DNA of 31,132 nucleotides, taken from positions 1-31,132 of the forward strand of contig JBIKXS010000038.1 in assembly GCA_044355655.1 (NCBI GenBank), written 5' to 3'. A program made the translations under genes and the position numbers. How positions within the stretch are numbered: position 1 is the first letter of the stretch; every line of letters begins with the position of its first letter. This document shows, in pieces, positions 14,343-23,159 of this stretch. The DNA comes from UBA3064 sp023258775 (lineage in GTDB: Bacteria > Pseudomonadota > Gammaproteobacteria > Burkholderiales > Burkholderiaceae_E). The notes below the pieces were generated by a model. It was given only the letters and a program-made list of their open reading frames with translations, searched no databases and was not told the origin of the DNA.

Positions 14343-15137
14343 TTAGTTTCCTTGTTGCGCTCGCATGCTATCGATAAGATGCGCATAGCCTGCTTGCAAA
14401 ATTGCTGTGTCGGTGCCTGCCGCAATCATGCGATAACCAGCCTTTCTCGCTCTGCTTACCCAGGCTGTCGAGGTCGCCATAAAGCCTGCAACTTTGCCAT
14501 GGCGTGCGGCAGCCTCGGCAACCTGTTTAAAGGCCTCGTTGAAGGCAGGATGATCAAACTGACCCGCGATGCCCATGAAGTTGCTCAGATCAAAGTGACC
14601 AAGCCACAGTACATCGACACCATCAGTGGCGGCGATCGCATCAAGTGCTTCCAGGCCGCGTTCGGTTTCAATTTGTGCAATTAATAAACTGCGCTGATGG
14701 TAGGCCTGCATGGTGAGTTCGAGATCCCCGCTTTGGTAATCGCACTGGGCAAAACCAAATGCCGCACCCCTGCGTCCAAGTGGTGGATAGCGACTTGCTT
14801 GCACCATCTCAGCGGCTTGTTCGGCACTTTCAACCATCGGCACCATGATGCCGCGTGCGCCTAAGTCAAGTGCTCTTGCAATATAACTGTACTGATTTCT
14901 TGGGACGCGGACCATGGGTGTAATTGGCAGCCCTCGGGCGCTTGCGATAAGCCACTTGAGGCTTTCAAAACCCAATCCAGTATGTTCCATATCGTAGATC
15001 ACAAACTGAGCGCCAGCATTGGCAAGCATGCTTGTGATTCCCGGTGTGAAGCATTCAAAAATCATGGCGCCTTCGCTTGTTGCACCGCTGCGAATATTCG
15101 GCGCAAGCTGATCGCCTGTTATTTGTTGATTAATCAT
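14343..15137 (-). CDS. HpcH/HpaI-family class II aldolase (first copy)
   Basis: A metal-dependent pyruvate-type aldolase or lyase of the HpcH/HpaI (2,4-dihydroxyhept-2-ene-1,7-dioate aldolase) family, 264 residues. Visible family residues: YDMEHTGLGF (His base region), PMVRVPRN (Arg binding the 2-oxo group), ARGIMVPMVESAEQA, IETERGLEALD (metal Glu) and LGHFDLSNFMG (metal Asp). It reads directly into the 2-hydroxyacid dehydrogenase with a 3-base gap and begins 22 bases after sppA, so it may be co-transcribed with sppA from the HAD-gene promoter. No strong ribosome binding site precedes ATG 15137. The substrate cannot be named; retro-aldol cleavage of a 4-hydroxy-2-oxo acid is the family reaction. 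Confidence 0.9.
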   Translation of the reverse strand: MINQQITGDQLAPNIRSGATSEGAMIFECFTPGITSMLANAGAQFVIYDMEHTGLGFESLKWLIASARGLPITPMVRVPRNQYSYIARALDLGARGIMVPMVESAEQAAEMVQASRYPPLGRRGAAFGFAQCDYQSGDLELTMQAYHQRSLLIAQIETERGLEALDAIAATDGVDVLWLGHFDLSNFMGIAGQFDHPAFNEAFKQVAEAAARHGKVAGFMATSTAWVSRARKAGYRMIAAGTDTAILQAGYAHLIDSMRAQQGN

Positions 15138-15159
15138 CGCTTAATCCAATCATGTGTAT

Positions 15160-17079
15160 TCAGGGTTCGACCGAGCAAAAACAATGAGCCTGTGCCGACC
15201 ATCTCTCCTCACTGCCAAGCCACTGAAGGGCCCAGCGCCCTTCATGATAAACCTCAGCAAGTAGGCCCTTGATTGGATCGTGTGAGGTCTGCGATTCAAA
15301 GGCCTCGCTTTTAGGGCCTCGTCCTAGCATTTGCAAGCTTGATCCGAACCAGCGTTTGAGCCGCTCGCCAATCCATGCGCTGTCAGGCTGTAAGTAACGT
15401 ACGCTCATCGATGAGACGGTTTTTGCCCGCGCTTTGGCTTTTGCGCCGTCTTCTTTGCTGCCGTCGGTGCTTGCGGCATCTGCAAGCAGTTTGCGCGCCG
15501 AGGCAATCGCAGCATCCAATCCACCGAGTTCATCAACAAGTTGGTGAGCTTGCGCTTGGGCCCCCGACCAAATTCGCCCTTGCGCAAGCTGCTCAATGCG
15601 TGATTGAGATTGATTTCTTGACTTTGCGGTGAGATCGATAAAGTCTTTATAAATATGCTGAATACGGCTTTCCACCAAAGACTTCATCCTCGGGTCAAGG
15701 TCGACTCGCGGGTCATAAGCGCCAGCAAGCCAGTGGCTTTGGTAGCCGCCTGTGCGGATCGACAGTTTATCCATGAAGCCTTGCGCGGTTGGCAGTAAGC
15801 CGAACACGCCAATCGAGCCTGTGATGGTGTTGGGATGGGCAATGATCCGGTCTGCCGACAAAGCGATCCAATAACCGCCTGAGGCAGCCAGATCGCCCAT
15901 CGATACGACGACTGGTTTTCCGCTTTGGCGAAAGCGCTCGAGCGCATGGCGAATAAACTCTGAACCGACTGCACTGCCACCAGGTGAATCAACCCGCAGG
16001 ACCAGCGCCTTGAGTTTTTCGTCTTCTGCTGCCTTGCGAATTTTCTCTGCACTTTCGCGGCCGCCGATTACTTGCGCACCGCTGCCACGCTCGCGGATTT
16101 CGCCCTCGAGCACCAGCACGCCAATGTAATCACCCTCGCTTTTTGGGGGGTTGAGTGCGGCATAGTGCTTGCTGCTGATCTGCCTAAAACTTCGATAACT
16201 TTCTTCCTTCACGCCTTCGCGGATGAGGCGCTCGCGCAGTTCGGGGTAGGGTTGAAGTCCATCGACAAGCTTCCAAGCAAGCGCGAGCTTGCCGGCATCG
16301 CCACCCAGGTTTTGAAGGGCATTCGGAAGACTTGCCATCAAGGCATCGATTCGGCCTTCAGGAAGGTTTCTCGCTTTTTCAATATCATGACTATATCGTT
16401 TCCAAAGATCTGAGATCACATGAGCTTCAGCTTCAAGCGCCTGTTGGGAAGGCCGATTCGCCACCCAGGGTTCGCCTGCAGACTTATAGGCGCCAACCCT
16501 TATCAAATGCGGCGTGATGCCTAAACGATCGAGCGCATCGCGATAATAATTACGACGACGACCAAAACCCTCGATTAAAAGTTCGCCCATAGGATGCATG
16601 AAGACTTCTGTTGCCTGCGACGCAATCAAGTATTGGCGTTGGTCAAAGCGCGTGCCCCAGGCGATGATGCTTTTGCCACTCGTTCGAAACTCGGCGAGGC
16701 CTTTGGCCAGTTCGTCCATACTCGCAAGTCCGCCGCCCTCGAAACCATCGGTTAGTAGCAAGGCCTTGCTAATCTTGGTATCTTTTGCTGCCGCTCGTAG
16801 ACTTTGGAGCAGTTCAGGCAAGACGACTTCACGCTTATCCTCATTGATGATGTCGATCAGCCATTGCTCTTTATCTTCGTTACTCGGGGCTTCAACAAGG
16901 CGCCCTTGAAGTGAAAGCACTAACACGGTTTGGTCCTTGATTTCATCGCTGCCTTGAGCGAAGGCGAGCCAGAGGGCGCTCGCCAAAAGGGCCAAAAAGA
17001 GAAGATTAAGCGTGATGCGACGGCTTAGGTCGAGTGCTCGTGCCAATCGCTTGATCCATGATTTGATTCGGTCCGACAA
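15160..17079 (-). CDS. sppA: Signal peptide peptidase SppA, 67K type
   Basis: Membrane-anchored serine protease that degrades cleaved signal peptides in the cytoplasmic membrane. The 639-residue size and tandem duplicated domains are those of the long (67K) type. One N-terminal transmembrane helix is seen at about residues 22-42. The Ser/Lys dyad is present: K199 in RVGAYKSAGEP (N-terminal domain) and S400 in GDLAASGGYWIA (C-terminal domain), with VDSPGGSAVGSEF before it and NTITGSIGVFG after. The start is TTG, supported by GGGAG 8 bases upstream; no ATG is available before the membrane helix. It follows the HAD gene by 12 bases and precedes the aldolase by 22 bases. Confidence 0.95.
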   Translation of the reverse strand: MSDRIKSWIKRLARALDLSRRITLNLLFLALLASALWLAFAQGSDEIKDQTVLVLSLQGRLVEAPSNEDKEQWLIDIINEDKREVVLPELLQSLRAAAKDTKISKALLLTDGFEGGGLASMDELAKGLAEFRTSGKSIIAWGTRFDQRQYLIASQATEVFMHPMGELLIEGFGRRRNYYRDALDRLGITPHLIRVGAYKSAGEPWVANRPSQQALEAEAHVISDLWKRYSHDIEKARNLPEGRIDALMASLPNALQNLGGDAGKLALAWKLVDGLQPYPELRERLIREGVKEESYRSFRQISSKHYAALNPPKSEGDYIGVLVLEGEIRERGSGAQVIGGRESAEKIRKAAEDEKLKALVLRVDSPGGSAVGSEFIRHALERFRQSGKPVVVSMGDLAASGGYWIALSADRIIAHPNTITGSIGVFGLLPTAQGFMDKLSIRTGGYQSHWLAGAYDPRVDLDPRMKSLVESRIQHIYKDFIDLTAKSRNQSQSRIEQLAQGRIWSGAQAQAHQLVDELGGLDAAIASARKLLADAASTDGSKEDGAKAKARAKTVSSMSVRYLQPDSAWIGERLKRWFGSSLQMLGRGPKSEAFESQTSHDPIKGLLAEVYHEGRWALQWLGSEERWSAQAHCFCSVEP

Positions 17080-17091
17080 GTCGCGATCTCC

Positions 17092-17769
17092 CTAGGGGCT
17101 AATAAATTGCGGCAGTTGGGTCATATCGTCAAAGAGTGATGCAGCGCCTGCCTCAAGCAAAGCTTGTTCCAAATCTTGCAGCCTGGTGGCAGGTAGAAAC
17201 CCAATAACGGTTGCGCCCGCTGCAACACCCGCTTTAACCCCAGTGGGTGAATCTTCGATAACTAAGCATCGCTTCGGATCAACTGCCAAATGTTTTGCTG
17301 CGGCGAGATAAACATCAGGCGCAGGCTTAGTTTGCGGCATCTCATGGCCGCTAAAGACTCGTCCCTCAAACCATGAGAGCAAACCGGTCGTACTGAGTTG
17401 TAATTCAATTTTTCTGCGGTCAGCCCCTGAAGCACAAGCAATCCGCCCATGCAGGCGTGGGTAGAGTTCGGTCAAAGCTTGTTTAATCCCTGGCGTCGCT
17501 TGGACCTTATTGCGCAGTGCTATATCGCGCTGCCTGCGAAATTCGGCGATCCATGTTTCATCAGGACGGCGACCCGAATATCGCTCGATGACATCGAGTT
17601 CGTGCTGCAGGGCACGTCCGAGGAAATATCTCACACAGTCCTCAAAAGTCAGTGCCCAACCCCATTCATTTAAGCAAGTGGTGAGCACCTTGAGCGTGAT
17701 GGGCTCGCTATCGACCAGCACGCCGTCGCAATCAAAAAGGATGGCGTCGTAGAGAAATCTGTTGTTCAA
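17092..17769 (-). CDS. HAD-superfamily IA phosphatase (beta-phosphoglucomutase-like)
   Basis: A haloacid dehalogenase-fold hydrolase/phosphatase with a helical cap. Motif I is ILFDCDGVLVDSEP (nucleophile and acid Asp), motif II is around IACASGADRRKI, motif III lysine is in MPQTKPAPDVYLAAA, and motif IV is CLVIEDSPTGVKAGVAAGA. These are typical of subfamily IA proteins related to YniC, GmhB-unlike and beta-phosphoglucomutase; a sugar phosphate is the usual kind of substrate. The start is probably TTG 17769, with GGAAGGA six bases upstream; TTG 17784 would add five residues but lacks such a site. It heads a likely operon with sppA. The substrate is unknown. Confidence 0.88.
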   Translation of the reverse strand: MNNRFLYDAILFDCDGVLVDSEPITLKVLTTCLNEWGWALTFEDCVRYFLGRALQHELDVIERYSGRRPDETWIAEFRRQRDIALRNKVQATPGIKQALTELYPRLHGRIACASGADRRKIELQLSTTGLLSWFEGRVFSGHEMPQTKPAPDVYLAAAKHLAVDPKRCLVIEDSPTGVKAGVAAGATVIGFLPATRLQDLEQALLEAGAASLFDDMTQLPQFISP

Positions 17770-17873
17770 GCGAATTCCTTCCAATAGCGGTGCACCATGA
17801 TTGCCTGAATACGCACTCGGTGCAAGAATGGACTATCCAACAACACACGCCATTAAAAAGCTGGAGACGATCA

Positions 17874-18254
17874 ATGAGTACCCACACGCCCGGATTCGAC
17901 AAGGAAGTGCATTTAGGCCCTCTGGCCTCCCGCTATCTCGATGTTGATGCACTGCCCTGGGTGCCCAGCAGGTTTCCCGGTATCGATATCAAAGTGTTGA
18001 TGACTGATCCTTCGACGGGTTTGCACACCAGTCTTACACGTTTTGCCCCTGGCGCAAGCCTACCTGATCATGAGCATGTCGGTATCGAGCAGAGTTGGGT
18101 ATTACAAGGACGTTTGGTCGATGAGGAAGGAGAATGCCGGGCCGGGCAGTTTGTGTGGCGACCAGCAGGTAATCGACACACAGCCCATGCGCCAGAAGGT
18201 GCACTTGTGTTGGGTTTTTTTCAAAAGCCAAACAAATTTTTTGATCAGGGCTAA
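17874..18254 (+). CDS. Cupin-domain protein (ChrR anti-sigma-type cupin)
   Basis: A small single-domain cupin of 126 residues, resembling the ChrR-like cupin group. The metal site is seen in the two cupin motifs: FAPGASLPDHEHVGIEQSWVLQG (two His and the following Glu) and GQFVWRPAGNRHTAHAP (His). ATG 17874 is chosen over the longer frame from 17790 because GGAG lies 7 bases upstream and the longer part is not cupin-like. It is the only + strand gene between 13.4 and 23.1 kb, divergent from the HAD gene and convergent with the second aldolase. It could be a metal-dependent dioxygenase, isomerase or sensor; no assignment is possible from sequence alone. Confidence 0.85.
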   Translation: MSTHTPGFDKEVHLGPLASRYLDVDALPWVPSRFPGIDIKVLMTDPSTGLHTSLTRFAPGASLPDHEHVGIEQSWVLQGRLVDEEGECRAGQFVWRPAGNRHTAHAPEGALVLGFFQKPNKFFDQG

Positions 18255-18318
18255 CGCGCAACAATCAGTTCGCAACATGCCTCAGCGCGCCGCCCTGGGT
18301 TTAGCTCATGGGGCTTGA

Positions 18319-19110
18319 TCAATAAGGTCCTGAAGAACCGGGTCTGAGCGGGCTCCCGCGCATATCGGCAACCGCTGCTTTGGCGGCAAGATTAAGTAGT
18401 GCGTTGTCGGCAGCGACGGTGACCAAGTCAAAACCCCATTCGATGGCTTGCTTGGCGTATTCGGTGGTGCCGCAGTGAATGCCTGGGTGAACGCCGTGTT
18501 TTTTCGCAGCTTTTAGAATGGTTTTGATGGCATCGACGATCGGCGGGTCGGTTTGATCAAGCTTTGGAATACCGCCCAGTGATAAGCCAAGGTCCGATGG
18601 TCCGATATAAATACCATCAAGGCCAGGGGTGGCGAGGATATCATCAAGGTTTTGAAGCGCTTGCTTGGTCTCAATCATCGCGATCGCCAAAATATTTCGG
18701 TTCGCTTCTTTTGCGTAGTCTGCGCCGGCGTACCAAAGTGCACGCGTTGGCCCGAAGCTGCGATAGCCCTCCGGCGCATAGCGGACTGCGCCCACAAGTG
18801 CTTCACACTCAGCCCTTGAATTGATCATTGGGCAGATAATGCCGTAGGCGCCCGCATCGAGCATTTTCATGATGATGCCAGGCTCATTCCAGGGTACCCG
18901 CGCAAGTGGCGTGGCTTGTGTTGTGCTGATCGCCTGCAGCATGGGCACTGCGCCGCTGTAGTCGACAAGCCCATGCTGTAGATCGCAGGTTAAGGCATCC
19001 CAGCCAGCCTGCGCCATGTTTTCGGTCGCAATCGAACTTGGAATGCCCAACCAGCCATTAATGACCGCCTTGCCTTCTTGCCACAAGGTTTTGACTTTGT
19101 TTTCGCGCAT
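18319..19110 (-). CDS. HpcH/HpaI-family class II aldolase (second copy)
   Basis: A second, divergent member of the HpcH/HpaI aldolase family, 263 residues. Family residues: CDLQHGLVDY (His), PLARVPWNEPG (Arg), AYGIICPMINSRAE, MIETKQALQNLD (metal Glu) and GIYIGPSDLGLSLGG (metal Asp). The GIYIGPSDL form is close to classical HpaI/GarL-type aldolases. A strong AAGGAG lies 7 bases before the ATG. It follows the second 2-hydroxyacid dehydrogenase by 80 bases, in the same direction, and may be in one operon with it and the SDR gene. It differs clearly from the first copy, so this is not a recent duplication. The substrate is unknown. Confidence 0.92.
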   Translation of the reverse strand: MRENKVKTLWQEGKAVINGWLGIPSSIATENMAQAGWDALTCDLQHGLVDYSGAVPMLQAISTTQATPLARVPWNEPGIIMKMLDAGAYGIICPMINSRAECEALVGAVRYAPEGYRSFGPTRALWYAGADYAKEANRNILAIAMIETKQALQNLDDILATPGLDGIYIGPSDLGLSLGGIPKLDQTDPPIVDAIKTILKAAKKHGVHPGIHCGTTEYAKQAIEWGFDLVTVAADNALLNLAAKAAVADMRGSPLRPGSSGPY

Positions 19111-19190
19111 GAACGACTCCTTAGGTTTTTGGATCTGTAAGTTGCTAGCTAAGTTCTTGATTGCTGCTTATCGGGCGGTATGTGTTGGCC

Positions 19191-20174
19191 CTAGGTTGAA
19201 CGGGTTTCAAAGACTTGAGGATTAACGGTGTGCTCGCGATTAGGTCTTCCGTCGAGCACCTCGATCACATTTCGCACGGCGCTGTAGGCCATTCGGTTCC
19301 ACGCTTCCCAGGTTACCCCCGCCATATGTGGGGCGCTAATAACCTGAGGGAGTCGCAAAAGTGGATTGTCGCTTTGAGGCGGTTCGTACTCATAAACATC
19401 AAGGCCGGCACCGTAGAGTTTGCCGGATTGAAGTGCAGCCGCCAGCGCCTGTTCGTCGACAATGCCGCCCCGCGCGGTGTTAATCAGCACTGCACCTTGC
19501 TTCATGGCAGCCAGTCGTTGTGCATTAAAAAGATTTAGCGTGGCCTCGGACTTCGGGCAGTGGATCGATACATAATCTGCCGTCGCTAAAGCTTCGTCCA
19601 GGTCACTGACTGGTCTTGCACCAAGACCGCGAATAATATCTTGCTGAATATTCGGGTCATAAACCAGTGTATTCATTTCAAGACCAACGCAGCGTTTGAC
19701 CATCCGGCTGCCGATACGTCCGCAGCCAATAACCAGTACTGTTTTTTCAAACAAATCCACGGGGAAGTTTTCAAAACGACTCATCCATCGATGCGTGACC
19801 ACACGCTCGTTAAGATCATGAATTCGCTTGGCAAAAGCAAACATGAAGGCAAGCGCCTGTTCGGCAACCGATACGGAATTGGCAATGCCCGTCACCATGA
19901 GTGGAATGCCGCGGCGGGTTAGAGCCGGTACATCGATAGCATCGTAACCAACACCAACACGCGCGATGACTTTCAGTTGGGGCGCTGCGTCGAGCTCAGG
20001 ATCGGCAATAGGGGTGAGTCCCAAAATGGCAGCATGAACCTTTGCAAGTCTTGTTCTGAATTCGCTTTGTGTGATCGAAAACGCAAAGCGTTCAAAAACA
20101 ATATCGTTTCTTCCTTCAGCTGCTTTAAAGGCATCAGGTGCAATAGTTTCAGGAATGAGAATGGTATAGCTCAT
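19191..20174 (-). CDS. D-isomer-specific 2-hydroxyacid dehydrogenase (second copy)
   Basis: An NAD-dependent 2-hydroxyacid dehydrogenase of 327 residues. Landmarks: VIARVGVGYDAIDVPAL, Rossmann GCGRIGSRMVKRCVGLEMNTLVYDP, INTARGGIVDEQAL (catalytic Arg), DVYEYEPP (catalytic Glu) and SAPHMAGVTWEAW (catalytic His). It looks closer to glyoxylate/hydroxypyruvate or phosphoglycerate dehydrogenases than the first copy, but specificity cannot be told. ATG 20174 is chosen because GGAG lies 6 bases upstream; the frame is open for 16 more residues inside the SDR gene. Start and SDR stop overlap as ATGA, so translation is coupled. Confidence 0.92.
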   Translation of the reverse strand: MSYTILIPETIAPDAFKAAEGRNDIVFERFAFSITQSEFRTRLAKVHAAILGLTPIADPELDAAPQLKVIARVGVGYDAIDVPALTRRGIPLMVTGIANSVSVAEQALAFMFAFAKRIHDLNERVVTHRWMSRFENFPVDLFEKTVLVIGCGRIGSRMVKRCVGLEMNTLVYDPNIQQDIIRGLGARPVSDLDEALATADYVSIHCPKSEATLNLFNAQRLAAMKQGAVLINTARGGIVDEQALAAALQSGKLYGAGLDVYEYEPPQSDNPLLRLPQVISAPHMAGVTWEAWNRMAYSAVRNVIEVLDGRPNREHTVNPQVFETRST

Positions 20175-20974
20175 AAGTAGCTCCGATTCCAGCTTGGGCT
20201 GATAACGATTTCGTTGATACAAACATGCTTGGGTGCAGTGGCGACGTGCAAAACGCTGCGCGCCAAGTCTTCAGACTGCAACATCTTTGCGCGGTCTTCG
20301 GCGCTCACGGGTACCGGACGCTTATCTAGAATAGGTGTGGCCACTTCGGCGGGACAAATCACCGTGGAGCGGATCCCATGACGAAACTCTTCTTGGTTAA
20401 TGGCATAGCTCATGGCAACGACACCGTGTTTTGCAGCCGAATACGCAGGCCCAGATACTTTGCTCACAAACCGGCCAGCCCATGATGAGGTGTGGATGAG
20501 CAAGCCATCGCCCTGACGGCGCATGATGGGAAGTGCTGCAATCACGCCGTAAAAAGCTGATGACAAATTGCCTTCAATGACATAATTTGCTTGATCGGCT
20601 GTTAAGACCGACCAGTTGCGTTCAAGCACATTGAGTCCTGCGTTATTGACCAGAATATGCAAGGCTTTATAGCGTTCATCAATTTCTGCAGCGATTGCCA
20701 TGACTCGAGCGCGATCCATCATGTCACCAGCGATCACCTTGGCATGGCCGCCCTTGGCATGAATCCGCTGAGCAACGGGGTCAAGCGTTTGCTCGCGCCT
20801 GCCCGTAAGAATGACTTTGGCGCCCGCCTCGCCAAAGGCGAGGGCGCAGGCCTCACCGATGCCTGAGCCTGCACCGGTTACCCAGACGACTTTGCCCTCA
20901 AGGGATACTTGTCCGAATGGCGCTTGCGCCACTTGCTTATTGTCTTTTCTGTCAATGACTTGATCACTTGCCAT
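20171..20974 (-). CDS. Short-chain dehydrogenase/reductase (SDR)
   Basis: A classical SDR oxidoreductase of 267 residues. The cofactor motif is VTGAGSGIGEA, followed by LTGRRE (Arg suggests NADP preference), HILVNNAGLN, and the catalytic Ser-Tyr-Lys set in IHTSSWAG and YSAAKHG. The sequence after it, INQEEFRHGIRSTVICPAEVATPIL, is typical of dehydrogenases acting on small alcohols or hydroxy acids. An AAGGAG stands upstream of the ATG at a rather long spacing. The stop overlaps the ATG of the dehydrogenase gene. It opens the SDR-dehydrogenase-aldolase module, so a role in the same oxidation pathway is likely but inferred. Confidence 0.92.
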   Translation of the reverse strand: MASDQVIDRKDNKQVAQAPFGQVSLEGKVVWVTGAGSGIGEACALAFGEAGAKVILTGRREQTLDPVAQRIHAKGGHAKVIAGDMMDRARVMAIAAEIDERYKALHILVNNAGLNVLERNWSVLTADQANYVIEGNLSSAFYGVIAALPIMRRQGDGLLIHTSSWAGRFVSKVSGPAYSAAKHGVVAMSYAINQEEFRHGIRSTVICPAEVATPILDKRPVPVSAEDRAKMLQSEDLARSVLHVATAPKHVCINEIVISPSWNRSYL

Positions 20975-21080
20975 AGGTTCTTTAGCTCCTTGCTTTGAAT
21001 GTTGAAAAAGGGCGTGCAGGAAGTCTTTGAAAAGCGAGTCCTAAATGCTCAGCCAAATTCGCAACTGGCAATTTTGGGGA

Positions 21081-21914
21081 TCAGCGAATCGGAAATCCCT
21101 GAGCGCGTATTGCTTCGGCAAGCCGATCCCGACCATTAAGCGTACGGGCATCGGCCACGCGCTGGGTTGAATGCAAGGACCAGTCGACTTCAGTCATGGC
21201 TTGGCCACGCTGGAACTGGCGCATGATTTGATCGTAATCTCTAACCGAGTCCAGTTCATGATGGTGTTCATAATGCTCACGATGTAAAACCACCGATTGC
21301 GCGAGTCGGGGTTTTACTGCTGTGGCGACGTCGGGTTTTGGATAGCCAACACAGAGTCCGAAGATCGGGAACACCTTTGCCGGCAATCCTAGTTCCAGAA
21401 TGACCGACTCTGGCTTGTTGCGCATCGCGCCAATGTAAACCGTCCCAAGACCGAGAGCCTCTGCAAAAAGCACGGCATTTTGTGCAGCCAGACTTGCGTC
21501 AATACAAGCCATTAAAAACATTTCCAAGTACTGATTGGCACCGGTGGCTTGACCGATATGAAGACCAATACGTTCAAGTCTTGACAAATCAGCAAGCCAG
21601 ACCAGAAGTAAGGGACAGTCATGAATATGAGCTTGATTGCCTGCATAGCTTGCAAGTCTGGACTTTCGCGCAGGGTCTTCGATGGCGACCACACTCCAGG
21701 TCTGCAAGTTCGAAGAGCTTGCTGCCGATTGCGCGGCCGCAATCATTTGTTCGAGTACGCCGGCTTGAAGCGGTTTTGACTGAAGACTTCTAACCGTTCG
21801 GTGCGCCAGTAAATGTTCGAAAATCGTCGCAACGCTGCTTTCAGAAGGTGGCTCGAAGCCTTGCGATTGCCCATAGCGGCTTTGGAGAGGGTTTTGTTGG
21901 ATCGTTATTGACAT
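21081..21914 (-). CDS. Nitroreductase-family FMN oxidoreductase (NfsA/FRP-like)
   Basis: A flavin (FMN) oxidoreductase of the nitroreductase superfamily, 277 residues, in the NfsA/flavin reductase P group. The N-terminal LLAHRTVRSLQSKPL contains the conserved HRxxR motif, followed by AAQSAASSSNLQTWSVVAIED (FMN phosphate-binding region) and EALGLGTVYIGAMRN near the C-terminal half, then LCVGYPKPD. The C-terminal extension (HREHYEHHHEL and beyond) fits this group. The ribosome binding site is weak. It starts 38 bases after queC and could be co-transcribed with it. The physiological substrate is unknown; NADPH-dependent reduction of flavin, quinone or nitro compounds is usual. Confidence 0.88.
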   Translation of the reverse strand: MSITIQQNPLQSRYGQSQGFEPPSESSVATIFEHLLAHRTVRSLQSKPLQAGVLEQMIAAAQSAASSSNLQTWSVVAIEDPARKSRLASYAGNQAHIHDCPLLLVWLADLSRLERIGLHIGQATGANQYLEMFLMACIDASLAAQNAVLFAEALGLGTVYIGAMRNKPESVILELGLPAKVFPIFGLCVGYPKPDVATAVKPRLAQSVVLHREHYEHHHELDSVRDYDQIMRQFQRGQAMTEVDWSLHSTQRVADARTLNGRDRLAEAIRAQGFPIR

Positions 21915-21952
21915 GATAGCAAGACTTTTCTCTGAATTTAAAACTAAGTAAA

Positions 21953-22690
21953 TTAATAACGTTGTGATTTTTTGCCGAAATCAAGTGGGGCTTGCATGCT
22001 GAATCGCTCCCAGCCTTTGGCTCTAAGTTCGCAGGCCGGACAGTGTCCGCAACCGTGTCCCCAGCGATGGGCGATGTGTCGCTCGCCTAAGTAACAGCTA
22101 TGGCTTTGGTCGCGAATGAGTTCAACCAAGGCTTCACCACCCAGCGCAAGGCTCATATGCCAGGTTTTAGCTTTGTCAATCCACATCAGGGGTGTTTCGA
22201 TGGCGATGCTTCGATCCATGCCTAGCGACAAAGCAACTTGCTGGGCCTTGATCGTGTCATCCCGACAATCCGGATAACCCGAGTAATCGGTTTCACAAAC
22301 ACCGGTGACGAGCACCTGCAAACCGCGCCGGTAGGCCATCGCCGCAGCCAGTGTTAAAAAGAGCAGGTTGCGACCAGGAACAAAGGTGTTAGGCAGGCCA
22401 TTAGCGTGGATGCGGATCGCTGCTTCGCTTGTCATCGCGGTTTGACCAATGTCGCCAATGACCTTTGCGTCGATGAGATGATCCTGGCCGAGTTTGTACG
22501 ACCAATGGGGATTGATTCGCTTCATGCCGTCGCGCAATAAGCCACGGCACTGAAGTTCAACCGCATGTCGTTGTCCGTAATCGAAGCCGATGGTTTCAAC
22601 GTGCTCGTAACGCTCAAGCGCCCAGGCCAGGCAGGTTGAAGAATCCTGGCCACCAGAAAAAAGTACCAGTGCTTTTCTTTTTTCAGTCAT
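21953..22690 (-). CDS. queC: 7-cyano-7-deazaguanine synthase QueC
   Basis: Converts 7-carboxy-7-deazaguanine to preQ0 with ATP and ammonia in queuosine synthesis. The 245-residue protein has the PP-loop LFSGGQDSSTC near the N-terminus, FDYGQRHAVEL, PNTFVPGRNLLFL, GVCETDYSGYPDCRDD and the C-terminal zinc site formed by C in HSCYLG and the GHGCGHCPAC cluster. These are all QueC hallmarks. It follows the thioesterase gene by 28 bases. No other queuosine gene (queD, queE, queF) is in the window. No obvious ribosome binding site precedes the ATG at 22690. Confidence 0.97.
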   Translation of the reverse strand: MTEKRKALVLFSGGQDSSTCLAWALERYEHVETIGFDYGQRHAVELQCRGLLRDGMKRINPHWSYKLGQDHLIDAKVIGDIGQTAMTSEAAIRIHANGLPNTFVPGRNLLFLTLAAAMAYRRGLQVLVTGVCETDYSGYPDCRDDTIKAQQVALSLGMDRSIAIETPLMWIDKAKTWHMSLALGGEALVELIRDQSHSCYLGERHIAHRWGHGCGHCPACELRAKGWERFSMQAPLDFGKKSQRY

Positions 22691-22718
22691 AAATGTCTAG
22701 GTATCGGGTTTCTTGCGC

Positions 22719-23132
22719 TTACTCGCCTTCAGGTGGCACCGGACGAGGCTTCTTGTCGGGACCGATGGCAACAAAACTCAGCGTGGCTTCGGTCACTTTG
22801 ATGATTTCGCCACGTTGGCGGACCCGTTCAGCGAAGACTTCTACGCGCACCGTGATTGAGCTGTTTCCAACGCGGATGACTTCGGTATAAAAGGTAACAA
22901 CATCACCCACATAAACAGGCTGCTTGAATAGAAAAGAGTTCACAGCAACGGTGGCGACCCGGCCGTTGGCACGCCGGCTGGCCGTAATGCCGCCTGCGAT
23001 GTCGACTTGAGACATGATCCAGCCTCCAAAGACATCGCCATGCATATTTGAGTCGGCCGGCATGGGGACTACCCGTAATGTGGGTATTCGGTCCGGGTAA
23101 ATACCGGGTAAGGGACTTTGAGGTGAAGGCAA
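22719..23132 (-). CDS. Acyl-CoA thioesterase, YciA-type hotdog
   Basis: A hotdog-fold acyl-CoA thioesterase of 137 residues. The family region is PADSNMHGDVFGGWIMSQVDIAGG, with the catalytic Asp in SQVDIAG, followed by VATVAVNSFLFKQPVYVGDVV and VFAERVRQRGEIIKVTEATLSFVAI. It hydrolyses acyl-CoA thioesters in the cytoplasm. The start appears to be TTG at 23132: GGAGG lies 8 bases upstream on the minus strand, and no ATG precedes the conserved core closely except at residue 24. The gene is divergent from the ABC exporter with only about 27 bases between the starts, so the promoters must lie in or near coding sequence. Confidence 0.92.
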   Translation of the reverse strand: MPSPQSPLPGIYPDRIPTLRVVPMPADSNMHGDVFGGWIMSQVDIAGGITASRRANGRVATVAVNSFLFKQPVYVGDVVTFYTEVIRVGNSSITVRVEVFAERVRQRGEIIKVTEATLSFVAIGPDKKPRPVPPEGE

Positions 23133-23159
23133 GCGGGTATCCTCCGGTCTTTAGAATTC

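Noticed and set aside
17770..17873. Operator made by the repeated CGGTGCA between the HAD and cupin genes
   Set aside because: Two 7-base direct copies 30 bases apart are too short to support a regulatory site, and no regulator gene is adjacent.
18255..18318. Terminator between the convergent cupin and aldolase genes
   Set aside because: I found no stable hairpin followed by a T-run in either direction.
22691..22718. preQ1 riboswitch upstream of queC
   Set aside because: Only 28 bases separate queC from the thioesterase gene, and no preQ1 hairpin-pseudoknot pattern is visible.
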